DNA of 64,000 nucleotides from Lewinellaceae bacterium (GCA_947476195.1 CANJPT010000002.1:1-64000), one strand, 5' to 3'. Counted from the stretch's first letter, positions 17,263 through 26,979 are shown. Notes: a model not told the origin generated them from the sequence alone. Numbers and translations: made by a program.

Positions 17263-17390
17263 GAGCTTGTTCGGGGTTTTTCTAAAATGATTTCTTAAAT
17301 TCGGCTAAGAAAATTATCTTTTAAAAAGCACTGCGTTACAAGGTTGTCTTACAAAAGAGACCTTTAGCACATACTAAGATTAAAAAAAAA

Positions 17391-17420
17391 CGCCTCCTGA
17401 GCAATTTGGAGGCGTTTTTT
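17391..17420. terminator. Bidirectional intrinsic terminator
   Basis: CGCCTCC (17391-17397) pairs with GGAGGCG (17408-17414), with T6 on the right and A9 on the left. It can therefore end transcription both of the efflux operon from the left and of the minus-strand T9SS operon from the right. Confidence 0.88.
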
Positions 17421-17441
17421 GATCTACAGCGTTCACGGAAA

Positions 17442-19640
17442 TCAATGTTGGACTACGAATATCTTTGATCTGCTGCCCCTAGCTGTTGTGACCGTTAGGA
17501 TCATTAACCCATTAGGGAGGGTATGAACTGGCAGGTCAAGTAGGAATCCTTTTTCATCTGCGCACCCTTCACGGCTCATAAGGACTTGTCCAGTACCTGC
17601 ATTCACGATCTTAATCAACAATTTATTATTGGTGATATCCTCATCCTGTACGCTCAAAATACTGGAAACAGGATTAGGGCTTAGCACCAAAGTATTATTC
17701 TCCAAAAAGGCCTCTGTTGTACCTGAAGTCGAAGCTATCTCGATATTAGAGGTGAACTCATTGGTAAAATTACCTGTAGTTTGCACAATGATACCCACTA
17801 CATTGTTTCTGATCTTGAGATACGGATTTGGAACTCCAAACAAGCCACCAGCCATACCATTGCCACCATCATCTACAACCTTCAAATGATAACAACCAGG
17901 TCCGGGCAGATTGGCATTTATCACAAAATGCTGATTGCTTTGATACGCGCCTGCATCGGTTGGGCTCGCACTACCCAGGCCACCGCCATTGGGTCCAACG
18001 GCCATGTTGCCGCCGGAAAATAGTATATCCCCTGCGTCATTGGTAATTTGCCAATAGAGTTCGTAGCCTTTTGCGTCAGTTTGAATGTCCACCAACCAAT
18101 TGGCAGCCAAAGTTTTTCGCCGGAATGCAGTCCTGATGACCTCATTTTTGAAGTCATATTCGTCCATTTTATCATTAACGCTTATGAGCCTGACTTTGAT
18201 TTCGTCTGTACCAGGAACCGTTACCGCAGGCAGATTGATGTCCATACTGTTGCCCACCGGCAGCGTACCCGTCCAAGTGTAGTCAGGGTAGGTTTCGTTT
18301 TGTCCTTTGGTCGAAAAAACCATTTTGGCTATACTATTCCGGCCAATGTTTTGGATCCTCAGCTTTGGAATAAAACTGTAAGCAAAACAAAAATCGGCAG
18401 GGAACGGCTGCATCGATAAAATGGCCGCATTATTCTCAATACCCGGGCTATCATGCAGACCAAAAGGGGTAGTTTCTTCTGAAAGGAAAGCCCCCCCCTG
18501 AAGTAAAATGGAAGCATCCGCTTTTCTGAGTTTATAGTATGCATTTCCATATAGGCCATCATTGTTTCGATCGTAGATGGAAAAAGCATAGCAGTCGTTG
18601 GATGGGAGTGCAATTTGGTATGTATGCAAGCTATTCGGAGCAGAAAAGCTCGCTTCAGCAGATTCTGTGGGGTATTTAACTTGCCGGTTACCGTCATAGT
18701 AAAGCACCTTTCCCTGGCTGTTGGTCAGTTCCCAATAGGTCTCGAATGGGTAAGCATCTAATTGCAATTCCAGTTTCAAAACTGCAGTACTCGTGCTTTG
18801 CGCAACTTTAATATCTGCATTATACTGGTTATTGCCGGGATCACTGTCTGCAATGCCATTCGGGTTTTCTATCTTGATTTTTAATGCTGTATTTTGATCA
18901 ATAAACAGGGAGTCGAAAACAATCTCAGCTATGTGATAAGCGGGCAAATCACCGGTCCAGTTAATCTGCTGGACGGTATTGCCATTGAGTTGAAGACTCA
19001 CCGTTGCTGAAGTCAGGTTTTGCAACCCGGAATTCTGCATGACGATCGTAGGTGGAAAATGTAAGTTCCCACAAAATTCACCTTCAAAACCCTTGTATTG
19101 CATCACACTCGCATTGACCGTTCCATTGGCCACAGGACAACTACTGGCATAATCAACTATAGTCGGAAGCGGAACTTGATCGATTAGTGTTACCCTCCTG
19201 TTTGGGCAAATCATGTAAATAGTCGGATAAAAATTGATGGCAAATACCTCCGCAATATCCCGGCTGTCGATGATTGGATAGGGCGTGCCCTCAACCCAAT
19301 TCCCCTGAGTATTGGTGCCGGTACCCTGGAGATCTGCCAGGGTAGTCATTTTGTCCCCTTCAATGAGAAAAACCATCGAGGTTCCAGTACCGTTAGGGCC
19401 ATAGAGTTCATAATAGTTCTCCAACACACCAGAGCTGTGATATTGCCAACATGGTGCACACCACGTAGCAGAAATATCCAAGACGACCGATTTGCCTTGG
19501 TCTAGTATGTCATAGAGATGCCATTCTACGCCATTGATATCCTTGGCGGTGAAATCGGGGGCGATGCTACCGTCTACCAATTGCCCAAAAGCAGATTGAA
19601 AGCAGAGTAGAAATAGGATGCTACTGAGTATGCTTTTCAT
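17442..19640 (-). CDS. T9SS-sorted protein with N-terminal thioredoxin-like domain
   Basis: This 732-residue secreted protein has a signal peptide (about 1-19) and a redoxin domain with WCAPC near residue 62. Long beta-rich middle regions follow, with repeated pieces of the type NPNGIADSDPGNNQYNA, and a C-terminal Por-secretion sorting domain (LSPNPVSSILSV near 655 and a final FVVQH) ends the chain. It should be exported through T9SS and attached to or released from the cell surface. A redox role outside the cell is inferred from the CxxC. It begins 2 bp after the upstream T9SS gene, so the pair is an operon. Confidence 0.88.
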   Translation of the reverse strand: MKSILSSILFLLCFQSAFGQLVDGSIAPDFTAKDINGVEWHLYDILDQGKSVVLDISATWCAPCWQYHSSGVLENYYELYGPNGTGTSMVFLIEGDKMTTLADLQGTGTNTQGNWVEGTPYPIIDSRDIAEVFAINFYPTIYMICPNRRVTLIDQVPLPTIVDYASSCPVANGTVNASVMQYKGFEGEFCGNLHFPPTIVMQNSGLQNLTSATVSLQLNGNTVQQINWTGDLPAYHIAEIVFDSLFIDQNTALKIKIENPNGIADSDPGNNQYNADIKVAQSTSTAVLKLELQLDAYPFETYWELTNSQGKVLYYDGNRQVKYPTESAEASFSAPNSLHTYQIALPSNDCYAFSIYDRNNDGLYGNAYYKLRKADASILLQGGAFLSEETTPFGLHDSPGIENNAAILSMQPFPADFCFAYSFIPKLRIQNIGRNSIAKMVFSTKGQNETYPDYTWTGTLPVGNSMDINLPAVTVPGTDEIKVRLISVNDKMDEYDFKNEVIRTAFRRKTLAANWLVDIQTDAKGYELYWQITNDAGDILFSGGNMAVGPNGGGLGSASPTDAGAYQSNQHFVINANLPGPGCYHLKVVDDGGNGMAGGLFGVPNPYLKIRNNVVGIIVQTTGNFTNEFTSNIEIASTSGTTEAFLENNTLVLSPNPVSSILSVQDEDITNNKLLIKIVNAGTGQVLMSREGCADEKGFLLDLPVHTLPNGLMILTVTTARGSRSKIFVVQH

Positions 19641-19642
19641 AT

Positions 19643-20662
19643 TTATTGCTTGACAAACGGCTTAACCTGTATGCCGGATTCAGATTTTAGCTTTAAAAAA
19701 TAGCAGCCGGTATTCAATCCTTCCAACGATAATTGAATCGAATTTTGGCCTTCTTGCTTGTTTCCGAGGTTCTGCACTTGAAGTGTTTGCCCCATTTGAT
19801 TAATAATGGAATAGGAAACTTCCATGGCATGAGGTAATACAAAAGACAAGTTTAGGAGCGTTGATGCCGGGTTTGGACTCAATTGAGCCTTTAGGTCGCC
19901 TGACAAGGCTTCGGTTGTGCTGCTTGACAAGGCCTTTGTAACCACGATATCGTCCAACGCAAGCCGGTCATCATCGTCGGAATTATGCAGAAAAGCAAGG
20001 TATACTGTTTTCCCGGCATAGGCTGACAGGCTAATGGTATGAGGCTCTAATTTGCCGTAATTAATGGAAGAGCCGGCGATATAATATGCTGCGATCTGGC
20101 AGGAGTTGGCATGGATATAGCCCGGGGTAAATATAAAATTGGAAAAATTAGTGCTTTGGCCATTGCCGGAAATAGAAGCCATAGATGCTGCTACAAACAA
20201 TGAATCTACAAAGTCTGCAACATGGTTTCCTGTTGTTGAAGCCATCACCTGATAACCATCCATATACCTTGGCAACTGTGAAGGGGAAGACCTCCATGAC
20301 AAGCTATAACTATTGTCTGTAACGGTAATCGGAGGTAGCATTAACCAATTTCTGTTGCCTAATGCAGAGTTTAGCAGGTAGGAATATGAGATCGCACAAT
20401 AGTTGACCTCGCCAGTAATCGGATCGGTTGGCTCTGTGAAAAACTCGCCCCAAAGCCAACGTTTGCTGGCATCGGTATCCAGAATACATGGCAGGTTGTC
20501 CTGATCGTAATTTACCCAGCCAGAATCGTTGCCAGCCGGAACAATTGGAATACTGGCAAAAGGATCAAATTGGAAGTTCTCTATCAACAGGGTGTCCAAT
20601 GCCTGAGACTTCACCGAAACTGAAAGGAACAAAAGGAATACAATGGTATAAAGTTTACTCAT
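19643..20662 (-). CDS. T9SS-sorted choice-of-anchor J-type protein
   Basis: This 339-residue protein has a signal peptide, a jelly-roll cleaved-adhesin/choice-of-anchor J-like domain (LLIENFQFDPFASIP with GNDSGWVNYDQDN, later KTVYLAFLHNSDDDDRLALDDIVV) and a C-terminal sorting domain (LSPNPASTLLNLSF, CYFLKLKSE). It probably binds carbohydrate or protein at the surface; the ligand is unknown. It is first of a two-gene operon with the thioredoxin-domain protein. A hairpin and a -7-like box lie upstream on the same strand. Confidence 0.85.
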   Translation of the reverse strand: MSKLYTIVFLLFLSVSVKSQALDTLLIENFQFDPFASIPIVPAGNDSGWVNYDQDNLPCILDTDASKRWLWGEFFTEPTDPITGEVNYCAISYSYLLNSALGNRNWLMLPPITVTDNSYSLSWRSSPSQLPRYMDGYQVMASTTGNHVADFVDSLFVAASMASISGNGQSTNFSNFIFTPGYIHANSCQIAAYYIAGSSINYGKLEPHTISLSAYAGKTVYLAFLHNSDDDDRLALDDIVVTKALSSSTTEALSGDLKAQLSPNPASTLLNLSFVLPHAMEVSYSIINQMGQTLQVQNLGNKQEGQNSIQLSLEGLNTGCYFLKLKSESGIQVKPFVKQ

Positions 20663-20697
20663 AACGTGTGATTTAAAGCCGTAACCTGCTTGAAGTA

Positions 20698-20720
20698 GTA
20701 CCCTAAAGAAGTTAGGGTAC
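20698..20720. other. Hairpin in the leader of the T9SS operon
   Basis: GTACCCTAA and TTAGGGTAC are perfect 9-bp arms around AGAAG. It lies 36 bp upstream of the start at 20662, downstream of the putative minus-strand -7 box, and would be in the mRNA leader. The function is unknown. Confidence 0.5.
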
Positions 20721-20771
20721 CCCTTTTAGTTCAATTTTGAAAACAAGGTACAATGCCGTATAATTAGTCGG

Positions 20772-20779
20772 CAAAAGTA
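20772..20779 (-). promoter_or_regulatory. Bacteroidota -7 box (TACTTTTG on the minus strand)
   Basis: CAAAAGTA on the plus strand reads TACTTTTG on the minus strand, matching TAnnTTTG. It lies 110 bp upstream of the T9SS operon start at 20662. There is no clear -33 TTTG. Confidence 0.45.
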
Positions 20780-21160
20780 GCAGAATTCTACACACTTTCG
20801 GTAAAACCTTGTAGATTTTAGGCTTTTCTGAATTTGGATCTCTCATTTGCAAACCGATGAGGTTCTGACTTGATTGCAAGCGCCTGAAAGGAGAACCAGT
20901 CAAAATAACAGATTGACAGAATAACAGACCTGAAAAAGTTATTTTGGTCAACCGTGCCCTGGTTGTTTGAATTCTGGATGAGCACTGCTGGGCAACAGAA
21001 TGATAGAAGCTGCAATACTGGTAGATTTAGAGCTTATTCGTTTTGTGGGGGCAAAAACGGTACATTTTACCTGCGGGCAAAAAAACAATCTACCCCTTAT
21101 TGGTTGACGCGGTTGGTCAGGGCGTTGACGTCAATAAGAGTTAGGTCCAATTATGGCACC

Positions 21161-21199
21161 AAAAAAGCGGGGTGCAACTTATCCAAGTCGCACCCCGCT
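21161..21199 (-). terminator. Intrinsic terminator of gdhA
   Basis: AGCGGGGTGC (21166-21175) pairs with GCACCCCGCT (21190-21199). On the minus strand the stem is followed by T6 (plus-strand A6 at 21161-21166). It lies 28 bp past the gdhA stop. Confidence 0.88.
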
Positions 21200-21226
21200 G
21201 TCTCAAATTAATGCAGCTAATAACTA

Positions 21227-22642
21227 CTATGGGAAAATGCCCATTGAAATATAGTCCCCTGCAATCTTCTTCAAGGAACAAACAAATGCTGCAGTACGCA
21301 TGTCTTTGATATCAGGGTGTTGACGGAAAGTCTCTTTGATCTGACCATAAGCAGTGATCATCGTATCTTCCAGACCGGAATTAACAAGATCAACTTCTGT
21401 ACCTCCACGGGTAAGCATATCGCGCTCGCGCTCTGAAATTGCTTTACCTGTCATTTCTTCCACTTTAAGTACGATGCGGTTAAATGCATCGTGTTGGAAG
21501 CGGTTTTCCAAACGACCAAATCGGTGATGTGAGAGGTTTTTAAGCCACTCGAAATAGGATACCGTAACACCTCCGGCATTGATGTAGAAATCTGGCAAAA
21601 TAATGATGCCTTTTGCGATCAAAATGGGGTCAGCATCTGCGGTGATCGGGCCGTTCGCAGCTTCTGCGATGATCTTCGCTTTGATACGGGGTGCATTTTC
21701 AGGTGTGATCTGGTTTTCCAAAGCTGCTGGCACAAGGATATCGCAGTCCAATTCGAGCGCAGCCGAAGCATTGCCAATATGTGTTGTGCCCGGGAAGCCA
21801 ATGATCGATCCGGTTTCTTTCCGAAATGCCAACAGTTTCTCCACGTCTATGCCATCAGGACCATGGATAGAACCTTCGCGTTCCGCTACTCCGACTATTT
21901 TTACATTTCCTTCTTTCTGGCTGATGAGTGCGGTGTTACTGCCTACATTTCCGAGGCCTTGCACCACCATCGTTTTACCCTCGATACCTGGGCTCAAGCC
22001 AATTTTTTTCATGTCATCAGCGTACCGCATGCACTCACGCAATCCGTAAAACACCCCGCGACCTGTAGCCTCTGCACGACCTCGGATACCATTTTGCGTA
22101 ACAGGTTTACCCGTTACACAGGCAATAGAATCCACTTCGCCATGGCGAAGCGCCTGGTAAGTGTCGAGAATCCAGGCCATTTCGCGTGGACCAGTTCCGT
22201 AGTCAGGTGCAGGAACGTCAATGCCGGGGCCGATGAAGTTCTTTTTGACCAGTTCGGAGGTGTAGCGGCGGGTGATATTTTGCAGCTGTTCTTCGGTGAA
22301 ATTGGCCGGGTTAATCTTTATACCACCTTTTGCGCCGCCGAATGGAACGTCCACCAGCGCACATTTGTAGGTCATAAGAGAGGCCAGTGCCATCACTTCA
22401 TCCTGGTCAACCGATTCTGCATAACGGATGCCACCTTTAGTAGGAAGGCGGTGGTGACTATGTTGCACCCGATAGGCTTCGATGACCTGATAATCTCCGC
22501 CAACCCGAATCGGGAAGCGGATTTGGAGCACAAGGTTACAAGCCTTGATTTGCTCGACGAGGCCTTTGGGGATGTCCGTAAAAGCTGCGGCCTTGTCTAC
22601 GTAGTTTTCTACGCTTTTAAAGAAACTAATTTTTCCACTCAT
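21227..22642 (-). CDS. gdhA: Glu/Leu/Phe/Val dehydrogenase family protein (glutamate dehydrogenase)
   Basis: This 471-residue cytosolic enzyme has the GDH signature VDVPFGGAKGGIKINP near residue 95 containing the catalytic Lys, the substrate Lys region (LPTKGGIRYAESV), the conserved VPAPDYGTGPREMAW and a Rossmann glycine motif (VVQGLGNVGSNTA near 225). It interconverts glutamate and 2-oxoglutarate plus ammonia; NAD versus NADP use is not clear. The start overlaps the end of the upstream CcmD-like gene by 17 bp, indicating translational coupling. A strong terminator follows. Confidence 0.92.
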   Translation of the reverse strand: MSGKISFFKSVENYVDKAAAFTDIPKGLVEQIKACNLVLQIRFPIRVGGDYQVIEAYRVQHSHHRLPTKGGIRYAESVDQDEVMALASLMTYKCALVDVPFGGAKGGIKINPANFTEEQLQNITRRYTSELVKKNFIGPGIDVPAPDYGTGPREMAWILDTYQALRHGEVDSIACVTGKPVTQNGIRGRAEATGRGVFYGLRECMRYADDMKKIGLSPGIEGKTMVVQGLGNVGSNTALISQKEGNVKIVGVAEREGSIHGPDGIDVEKLLAFRKETGSIIGFPGTTHIGNASAALELDCDILVPAALENQITPENAPRIKAKIIAEAANGPITADADPILIAKGIIILPDFYINAGGVTVSYFEWLKNLSHHRFGRLENRFQHDAFNRIVLKVEEMTGKAISERERDMLTRGGTEVDLVNSGLEDTMITAYGQIKETFRQHPDIKDMRTAAFVCSLKKIAGDYISMGIFP

Positions 22643-22865
22643 TTTTGTCGTCGTTGAGTTGGTGTTCTATTTTGGTTAGTGAACGATCCAGACGCACTAG
22701 CTGCCAGACGATGCCGAGGAAGATCATCAAAATAACGCCAACAACGACGTAGATTTTTCCAGTCTCCCGCATGTAATCGCGGTTGCCCTGCGCCCAGGTG
22801 GCGGGCAAAGATATTACCATACACAGAATGATTGTAAAAACAGGACTGATTTTAGAAAATTTCAT
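22626..22865 (-). CDS. CcmD-family small membrane protein
   Basis: This 79-residue protein has an N-terminal signal-like hydrophobic stretch (about 8-25), then MRETGKIYVVVGVILMIFLGIVWQLVRLDR, one membrane helix followed by a charged amphipathic tail. That pattern matches the CcmD family seen in Bacteroidota, whose E. coli namesake helps release heme-loaded CcmE in cytochrome c maturation. No other ccm gene is near. Its coding end overlaps the start of gdhA, so the two are probably co-translated; why is unclear. Confidence 0.75.
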   Translation of the reverse strand: MKFSKISPVFTIILCMVISLPATWAQGNRDYMRETGKIYVVVGVILMIFLGIVWQLVRLDRSLTKIEHQLNDDKNEWKN

Positions 22866-22996
22866 GTTCCAAATGGGCTAAAAAGTTGTATTTTCTTGGA
22901 AATCTCGAAAAAGTGCAAGGTAGGAGAGTTTTTGTTTTTCGAATCAAATGTGGTAAAAATTTTATACTCAGGTATTATACATTCCATCTTTGCATC

Positions 22997-23641
22997 GTGC
23001 GTATCAATATCCACACCCACCACCCTACCCTTTTACCTGGCCTTCTTGAAATAGAGAGCTTGTATTTTGGGCAAAATAAAAAATCCACGTCGCCCATGTG
23101 CTCGGTCGGATTGCATCCCTGGTATTTGGAAGGGATTGATCTTGATCTGGCTACCCTTTGGTTGCGTGAACAAGCAATCTCACCTGGCAACCGCGCCATC
23201 GGAGAAGCTGGGCTGGATAAAGCCTGCCAGATACCCTGGGATTTACAAGTGCTCGCTTTTCAACGTTGCGTGGAAATCTCTGAATCTTTCAAAAAACCAC
23301 TAATTATCCATTGTGTCCGTGCGTTTTCTGAGGTCATTGCCCTGAAAAAAGCATGGAAGCCCGCTCAAATCTGGATCTTTCATGGCTTTGATAAGAATCT
23401 TCCCACCACTGCGATGTTACTTCGTGCGGGTTGTTACCTATCCTTTGGCGCTGCGCTTTTTAAGCCACAAAGTCATGCCGCCGAAAGTCTGCTTGCAAGC
23501 CCTGCAGATCGCTTCTTTTTAGAAACGGATGATGCCGGGATAACGATCAAGGCTGTTTATGAACGAGCCGCTTTCCTGCGCGGAGTGGGATTGAAGAAAT
23601 TGGAGGACTTGATGGAAGAAAATTTTTTGCGATTTTTTTGA
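22997..23641 (+). CDS. TatD family metal-dependent hydrolase
   Basis: This 214-residue amidohydrolase-fold protein is short for TatD (usually about 250-260). Metal ligands are visible in NIHTHHP (HxH-type start), GEAGLD (Glu), IIHCVRA (His), IFHGFD (His) and ETDD (Asp). Family members act as Mg-dependent nucleases or quality-control hydrolases. The GTG at 22997 is chosen because it places the HTH motif at residue 5 as in relatives; the ORF-track TTG start adds 37 unrelated residues. CATCTTTG just upstream is a near -7 box but very close to the start. Confidence 0.75.
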   Translation: MRINIHTHHPTLLPGLLEIESLYFGQNKKSTSPMCSVGLHPWYLEGIDLDLATLWLREQAISPGNRAIGEAGLDKACQIPWDLQVLAFQRCVEISESFKKPLIIHCVRAFSEVIALKKAWKPAQIWIFHGFDKNLPTTAMLLRAGCYLSFGAALFKPQSHAAESLLASPADRFFLETDDAGITIKAVYERAAFLRGVGLKKLEDLMEENFLRFF

Positions 23642-23796
23642 ATTGAATACTGGGACAGTACTCGTTGACAATACCTAAAGATAACACATCTAATCGTTTG
23701 ACAATTAATAACTTGCCTCATTCATACAAGGGGTATAATGATTATTGTCAGTAGCCTAAGCGACCTAAGTCATCGAGACTGCGCATACGCTTAATG

Positions 23797-23804
23797 TACT
23801 TTTG
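23797..23804 (+). promoter_or_regulatory. Bacteroidota -7 box (TACTTTTG) upstream of ppsA
   Basis: TACTTTTG matches TAnnTTTG and lies 21 bp before the ppsA ATG at 23826. No TTTG is seen at the -33 distance. Confidence 0.5.
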
Positions 23805-23825
23805 GTTTATTAAAATCAAAAAGTT

Positions 23826-26342
23826 ATGTCCCGTTACATCAAAAAATTCTCTGAGATTTCCATTCAGGACCTGCCGCTTGTCGGGGGTAAAAATGCCTCC
23901 CTGGGTGAAATGTTCTCCCAGCTTACCCCTAAGGGAATTTTGGTGCCAGATGGTTTTGCCATCACTGCCGATGCTTACCGATTGTTTTTGGAAGAAAATA
24001 AGCTGCGAGAATCCTTGGAGGCAATTGTTGCCAAACTGGACAATACTAATTTTTCAAATCTCGACAAGGTCGGTCAGCAAGCACGGGATTTGATTCAAAA
24101 CGCCCCGCTCCCGGCAGCCGTGCTTGAAGAGATTAACCAGGCTTATCGAGACTTGCTCGGACGTGAAAACGCAGCGATTTCGCTCGCCGTGCGCAGCAGT
24201 GCTACTGCAGAAGACTTGCCTTCGGCGAGTTTTGCTGGACAGTTAGAGAGTTTCCTGAACATAGCCGGGGAAGATATGCTGGTAAAAACAGTACATCGCT
24301 GTTTTAAATCCCTGTTTACCAATCGCGCCATTAAATACCGGGAGGATCAGGGCTTTGGCAATGCTGACGTGGCTATTTCGGTCGGTGTACAAACGATGGT
24401 ACGTTCAGATCTGTCGGCCTCAGGTGTGGCATTTACCCTTGATCCTGATACAGGGTTCGACAAGGTAGTGGTCATCAACAGCATTTACGGATTGGGAGAA
24501 AATATTGTGCAGGGAAGATCCACCCCCGACGAATTTGTGTTATTCAAGCCCCATATCGGTTCCAAATTCAATCCGATCTTTCAAAAAAAACTGGGCGAAA
24601 AAGAGTGGACGATGGTCTATGCTGACGCAGCAAAAACCGGATCACCCGTTGACAATCAACCCACTGCACCCGGGAAAGGCGATGTTTACTCCATCTCTGA
24701 TGCCGATGTCCTGACCCTCGGTCAATGGTGCGCCAAAATCGAAGCGCACTATGCCAAACCCATGGATATTGAATGGGCCAAAGACGGGATCACAGGTAAA
24801 TTATTCATCGTGCAGGCCCGTCCGGAAACCGTTCACTCCAAAGAAACCAGGCAGCGCGCTGCTACCATTCGGACGTATACCATTCAATCCAAAGGCAAAA
24901 AACTGGCAGAGGGCATTGCGCTCGGGGAAAAAATTTCCACTGGAAAAGCACGCTTATTACGCACGCCGAAAGAAGCGCATCTTTTGCAGGAAGGCGAGGT
25001 GCTGGTGACCGATATTACCAACCCGGACTGGGATCCGATCATGAAACGCGCAGCAGCCATCGTCACCAATAAAGGAGGACGGACCAGTCACGCGGCCATT
25101 GTTGCACGGGAATTGGGTACCGTGGCCATTGTCGGCTCAGGCGACGCGACCGATAAGATCCACGACGGCGAGGAGATCACCGTTTCCTGTTCGGAAGGCA
25201 AAACCGGATATATCTATTCTGGAAAAGCAGCGTGGACCGTCACGGAAAAAGACATTTCCAATTTGAAGATGCCAGAAACAGCACCGATGCTTATTTTGGG
25301 CGACCCTTCTCTGGCCTTTCAACAGTCGTTTTTACCGAATCGGGGTGTGGGTTTATTGCGTATGGAATTTATGATCACGCATCATATACAGGTGCATCCC
25401 TTGGCATTGACCCGTTTTGAACAACTGACTGACGCTAAAGCCAGGCAAGAGATCACCCATATCACCCGGCATTACCGCCACAAGAAAGACTTTTTTGTAG
25501 ACCAACTTGCCCAGGGCGTAGCAACAATTGCCGCAGCTTTTCACCCGCATGATGTGATTGTGCGCATGAGCGATTTCAAGAGCAATGAATACGCCAATCT
25601 GGTGGGTGGCAAACAATTTGAACCCAACGAAGAAAACCCGATGATCGGTTTCAGGGGAGCATCACGCTACTACTCTCCGCTGTATAAAGATGGATTTGCA
25701 CTCGAATGTAAAGCCATGAAAAGAGTACGGGAGGAGATGGGTTTCACCAATGTCAAGCTTATGATTCCATTCTGCCGCACCGTGGAAGAAGGCAAACAGG
25801 TAATAGAAACGATGCGGGAATTTGGTCTTGAACAGGGAGAAAACGGACTGGAAGTCTATGTAATGATTGAAATTCCAAGCAATGTGCTTATGGCAGAAGA
25901 ATTCGCTGAGATCTTTGATGGTTTCTCCATCGGCTCGAATGACCTGACACAACTCACGTTGGGCCTCGACCGCGATTCGGCTTTAGTGAGCAAGCTTTTC
26001 AATGAAAAAAATCCGGCAGTGATGCGGCTTATTGCCACGGCCATTCGAACTGCACGACAGAAAGGAATCAAGATCGGGCTTTGTGAACAGGCTCCGAGCG
26101 ACATGCCGGAATTTGCGCAATTCCTCGTGAATGAAGGCATTGACAGCATTTCCTTTAATGCGGACGCACTGATAAAAGGCATCGAAAACATGGTAGCTGC
26201 CGAGGCCGAAGGGCCGAAGGAAAAAATGAAATTCGTGGAGGAAATACCCGTGATGGAGCGCGATCATACATATGTAAAATCTGCACTGATCATCAATCCG
26301 GAATGGGAGCAGGGAGGAGATGATCTGGTGTTTTATAAGTGA
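23826..26342 (+). CDS. ppsA: Phosphoenolpyruvate synthase (pyruvate, water dikinase)
   Basis: This 838-residue cytosolic enzyme has an N-terminal ATP-grasp PEP/pyruvate-binding domain (VRSSATAEDLPSASFAGQ near 120-138), a phosphohistidine mobile domain with GGRTSHAAIVARE near residue 420, and a C-terminal PEP-utilising TIM barrel (GSNDLTQLTLGLDRD near 700). The catalytic-site cysteine segment reads GLCEQAPSD, with Glu where many relatives have Gly. It makes PEP from pyruvate and ATP for gluconeogenesis. It stands alone behind its own -7 box. Confidence 0.92.
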   Translation: MSRYIKKFSEISIQDLPLVGGKNASLGEMFSQLTPKGILVPDGFAITADAYRLFLEENKLRESLEAIVAKLDNTNFSNLDKVGQQARDLIQNAPLPAAVLEEINQAYRDLLGRENAAISLAVRSSATAEDLPSASFAGQLESFLNIAGEDMLVKTVHRCFKSLFTNRAIKYREDQGFGNADVAISVGVQTMVRSDLSASGVAFTLDPDTGFDKVVVINSIYGLGENIVQGRSTPDEFVLFKPHIGSKFNPIFQKKLGEKEWTMVYADAAKTGSPVDNQPTAPGKGDVYSISDADVLTLGQWCAKIEAHYAKPMDIEWAKDGITGKLFIVQARPETVHSKETRQRAATIRTYTIQSKGKKLAEGIALGEKISTGKARLLRTPKEAHLLQEGEVLVTDITNPDWDPIMKRAAAIVTNKGGRTSHAAIVARELGTVAIVGSGDATDKIHDGEEITVSCSEGKTGYIYSGKAAWTVTEKDISNLKMPETAPMLILGDPSLAFQQSFLPNRGVGLLRMEFMITHHIQVHPLALTRFEQLTDAKARQEITHITRHYRHKKDFFVDQLAQGVATIAAAFHPHDVIVRMSDFKSNEYANLVGGKQFEPNEENPMIGFRGASRYYSPLYKDGFALECKAMKRVREEMGFTNVKLMIPFCRTVEEGKQVIETMREFGLEQGENGLEVYVMIEIPSNVLMAEEFAEIFDGFSIGSNDLTQLTLGLDRDSALVSKLFNEKNPAVMRLIATAIRTARQKGIKIGLCEQAPSDMPEFAQFLVNEGIDSISFNADALIKGIENMVAAEAEGPKEKMKFVEEIPVMERDHTYVKSALIINPEWEQGGDDLVFYK

Positions 26343-26362
26343 CCGTATTAGTCATTCTTAAA

Positions 26363-26950
26363 ATGAAAAAGTATCTTCCAATTCTCATTTTTTTTCTTGG
26401 GCTGAAAATCAGCCCAGCCACCGCTCAGTCTGATCTAAGCCCAAGGTTGCTTTATATAGGCCTGGGCGCATCTTATCCCAAAGGCTTTGTAGCCACAGGA
26501 GGCAGTTACAATAAAAATGGTTGGGGAGGCACGCTCTCCATTAATCCAATGTGGTCATCTGCATCAAATGTGCCGGCTGACTACCATGACGGTGGTTTTA
26601 CTTTAATCAATAACCTCAACGACTTTACACTTTTAGCAGCCATAAGGGTGTTGAAAGAATGGTCAACCAAGTCAAAACCCCTCAAATTTGGCATTGAAGC
26701 AGGTCCTGTTTTGGTACACACATCGATCCCAGACAACTTTCAGTACGTCTCGGGCTGGCATTTATTTTCCAGCAACTACACCTTTGATAAAGTCAAAGAA
26801 AATTCGGTCGGCTTCTCTTTAAGGGGTAAATTTGAATTGAGCTTTTCTGATTGGGGTGGTCTTGAACTTGGGTGCAACGCTAATTCGAGTAAAGGGAAGT
26901 CGTATTTCGGAGTTGATTTGATCTTGACATTTGGTGCATATCAGGAGTAA
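26363..26950 (+). CDS. Exported beta-rich protein, probable outer-membrane protein
   Basis: This 195-residue protein has a signal peptide (MKKYLPILIFFLGLKISPATAQ). The mature part has alternating hydrophobic/aromatic strands (LLYIGLGASYPKG, GWGGTLSINPMW, GFSLRGKFELSFSDWG, YFGVDLILTFGA), as in small outer-membrane beta-barrels. I do not recognise a named family. The start at 26363 gives the signal peptide; the ORF-track start overlaps the ppsA end. It is followed by two small membrane genes of unknown role. Confidence 0.65.
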   Translation: MKKYLPILIFFLGLKISPATAQSDLSPRLLYIGLGASYPKGFVATGGSYNKNGWGGTLSINPMWSSASNVPADYHDGGFTLINNLNDFTLLAAIRVLKEWSTKSKPLKFGIEAGPVLVHTSIPDNFQYVSGWHLFSSNYTFDKVKENSVGFSLRGKFELSFSDWGGLELGCNANSSKGKSYFGVDLILTFGAYQE

Positions 26951-26979
26951 ACCTCTCTACCTGATTAAATTAAAAAATC

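Larger units (their letters stand above)
20663..21226. other. Intergenic region between the T9SS operon and gdhA
   Basis: This 564-bp region holds the leader hairpin at 20698-20720, the minus-strand -7 box at 20772-20779 and the gdhA terminator at 21161-21199. The short ORFs in the track show no family features and are not believed. The middle, about 20800-21150, shows nothing I can name. Confidence 0.6.

Noticed and set aside
21779-22657. 292-codon plus-strand ORF opposite gdhA
   Set aside because: It is the antisense shadow of a strongly conserved glutamate dehydrogenase gene.
23697-23740. Sigma-70 style TTGACA and TATAAT before ppsA
   Set aside because: The two boxes are about 30 nt apart, far from the 16-18 nt needed, and the organism appears to use TAnnTTTG promoters.
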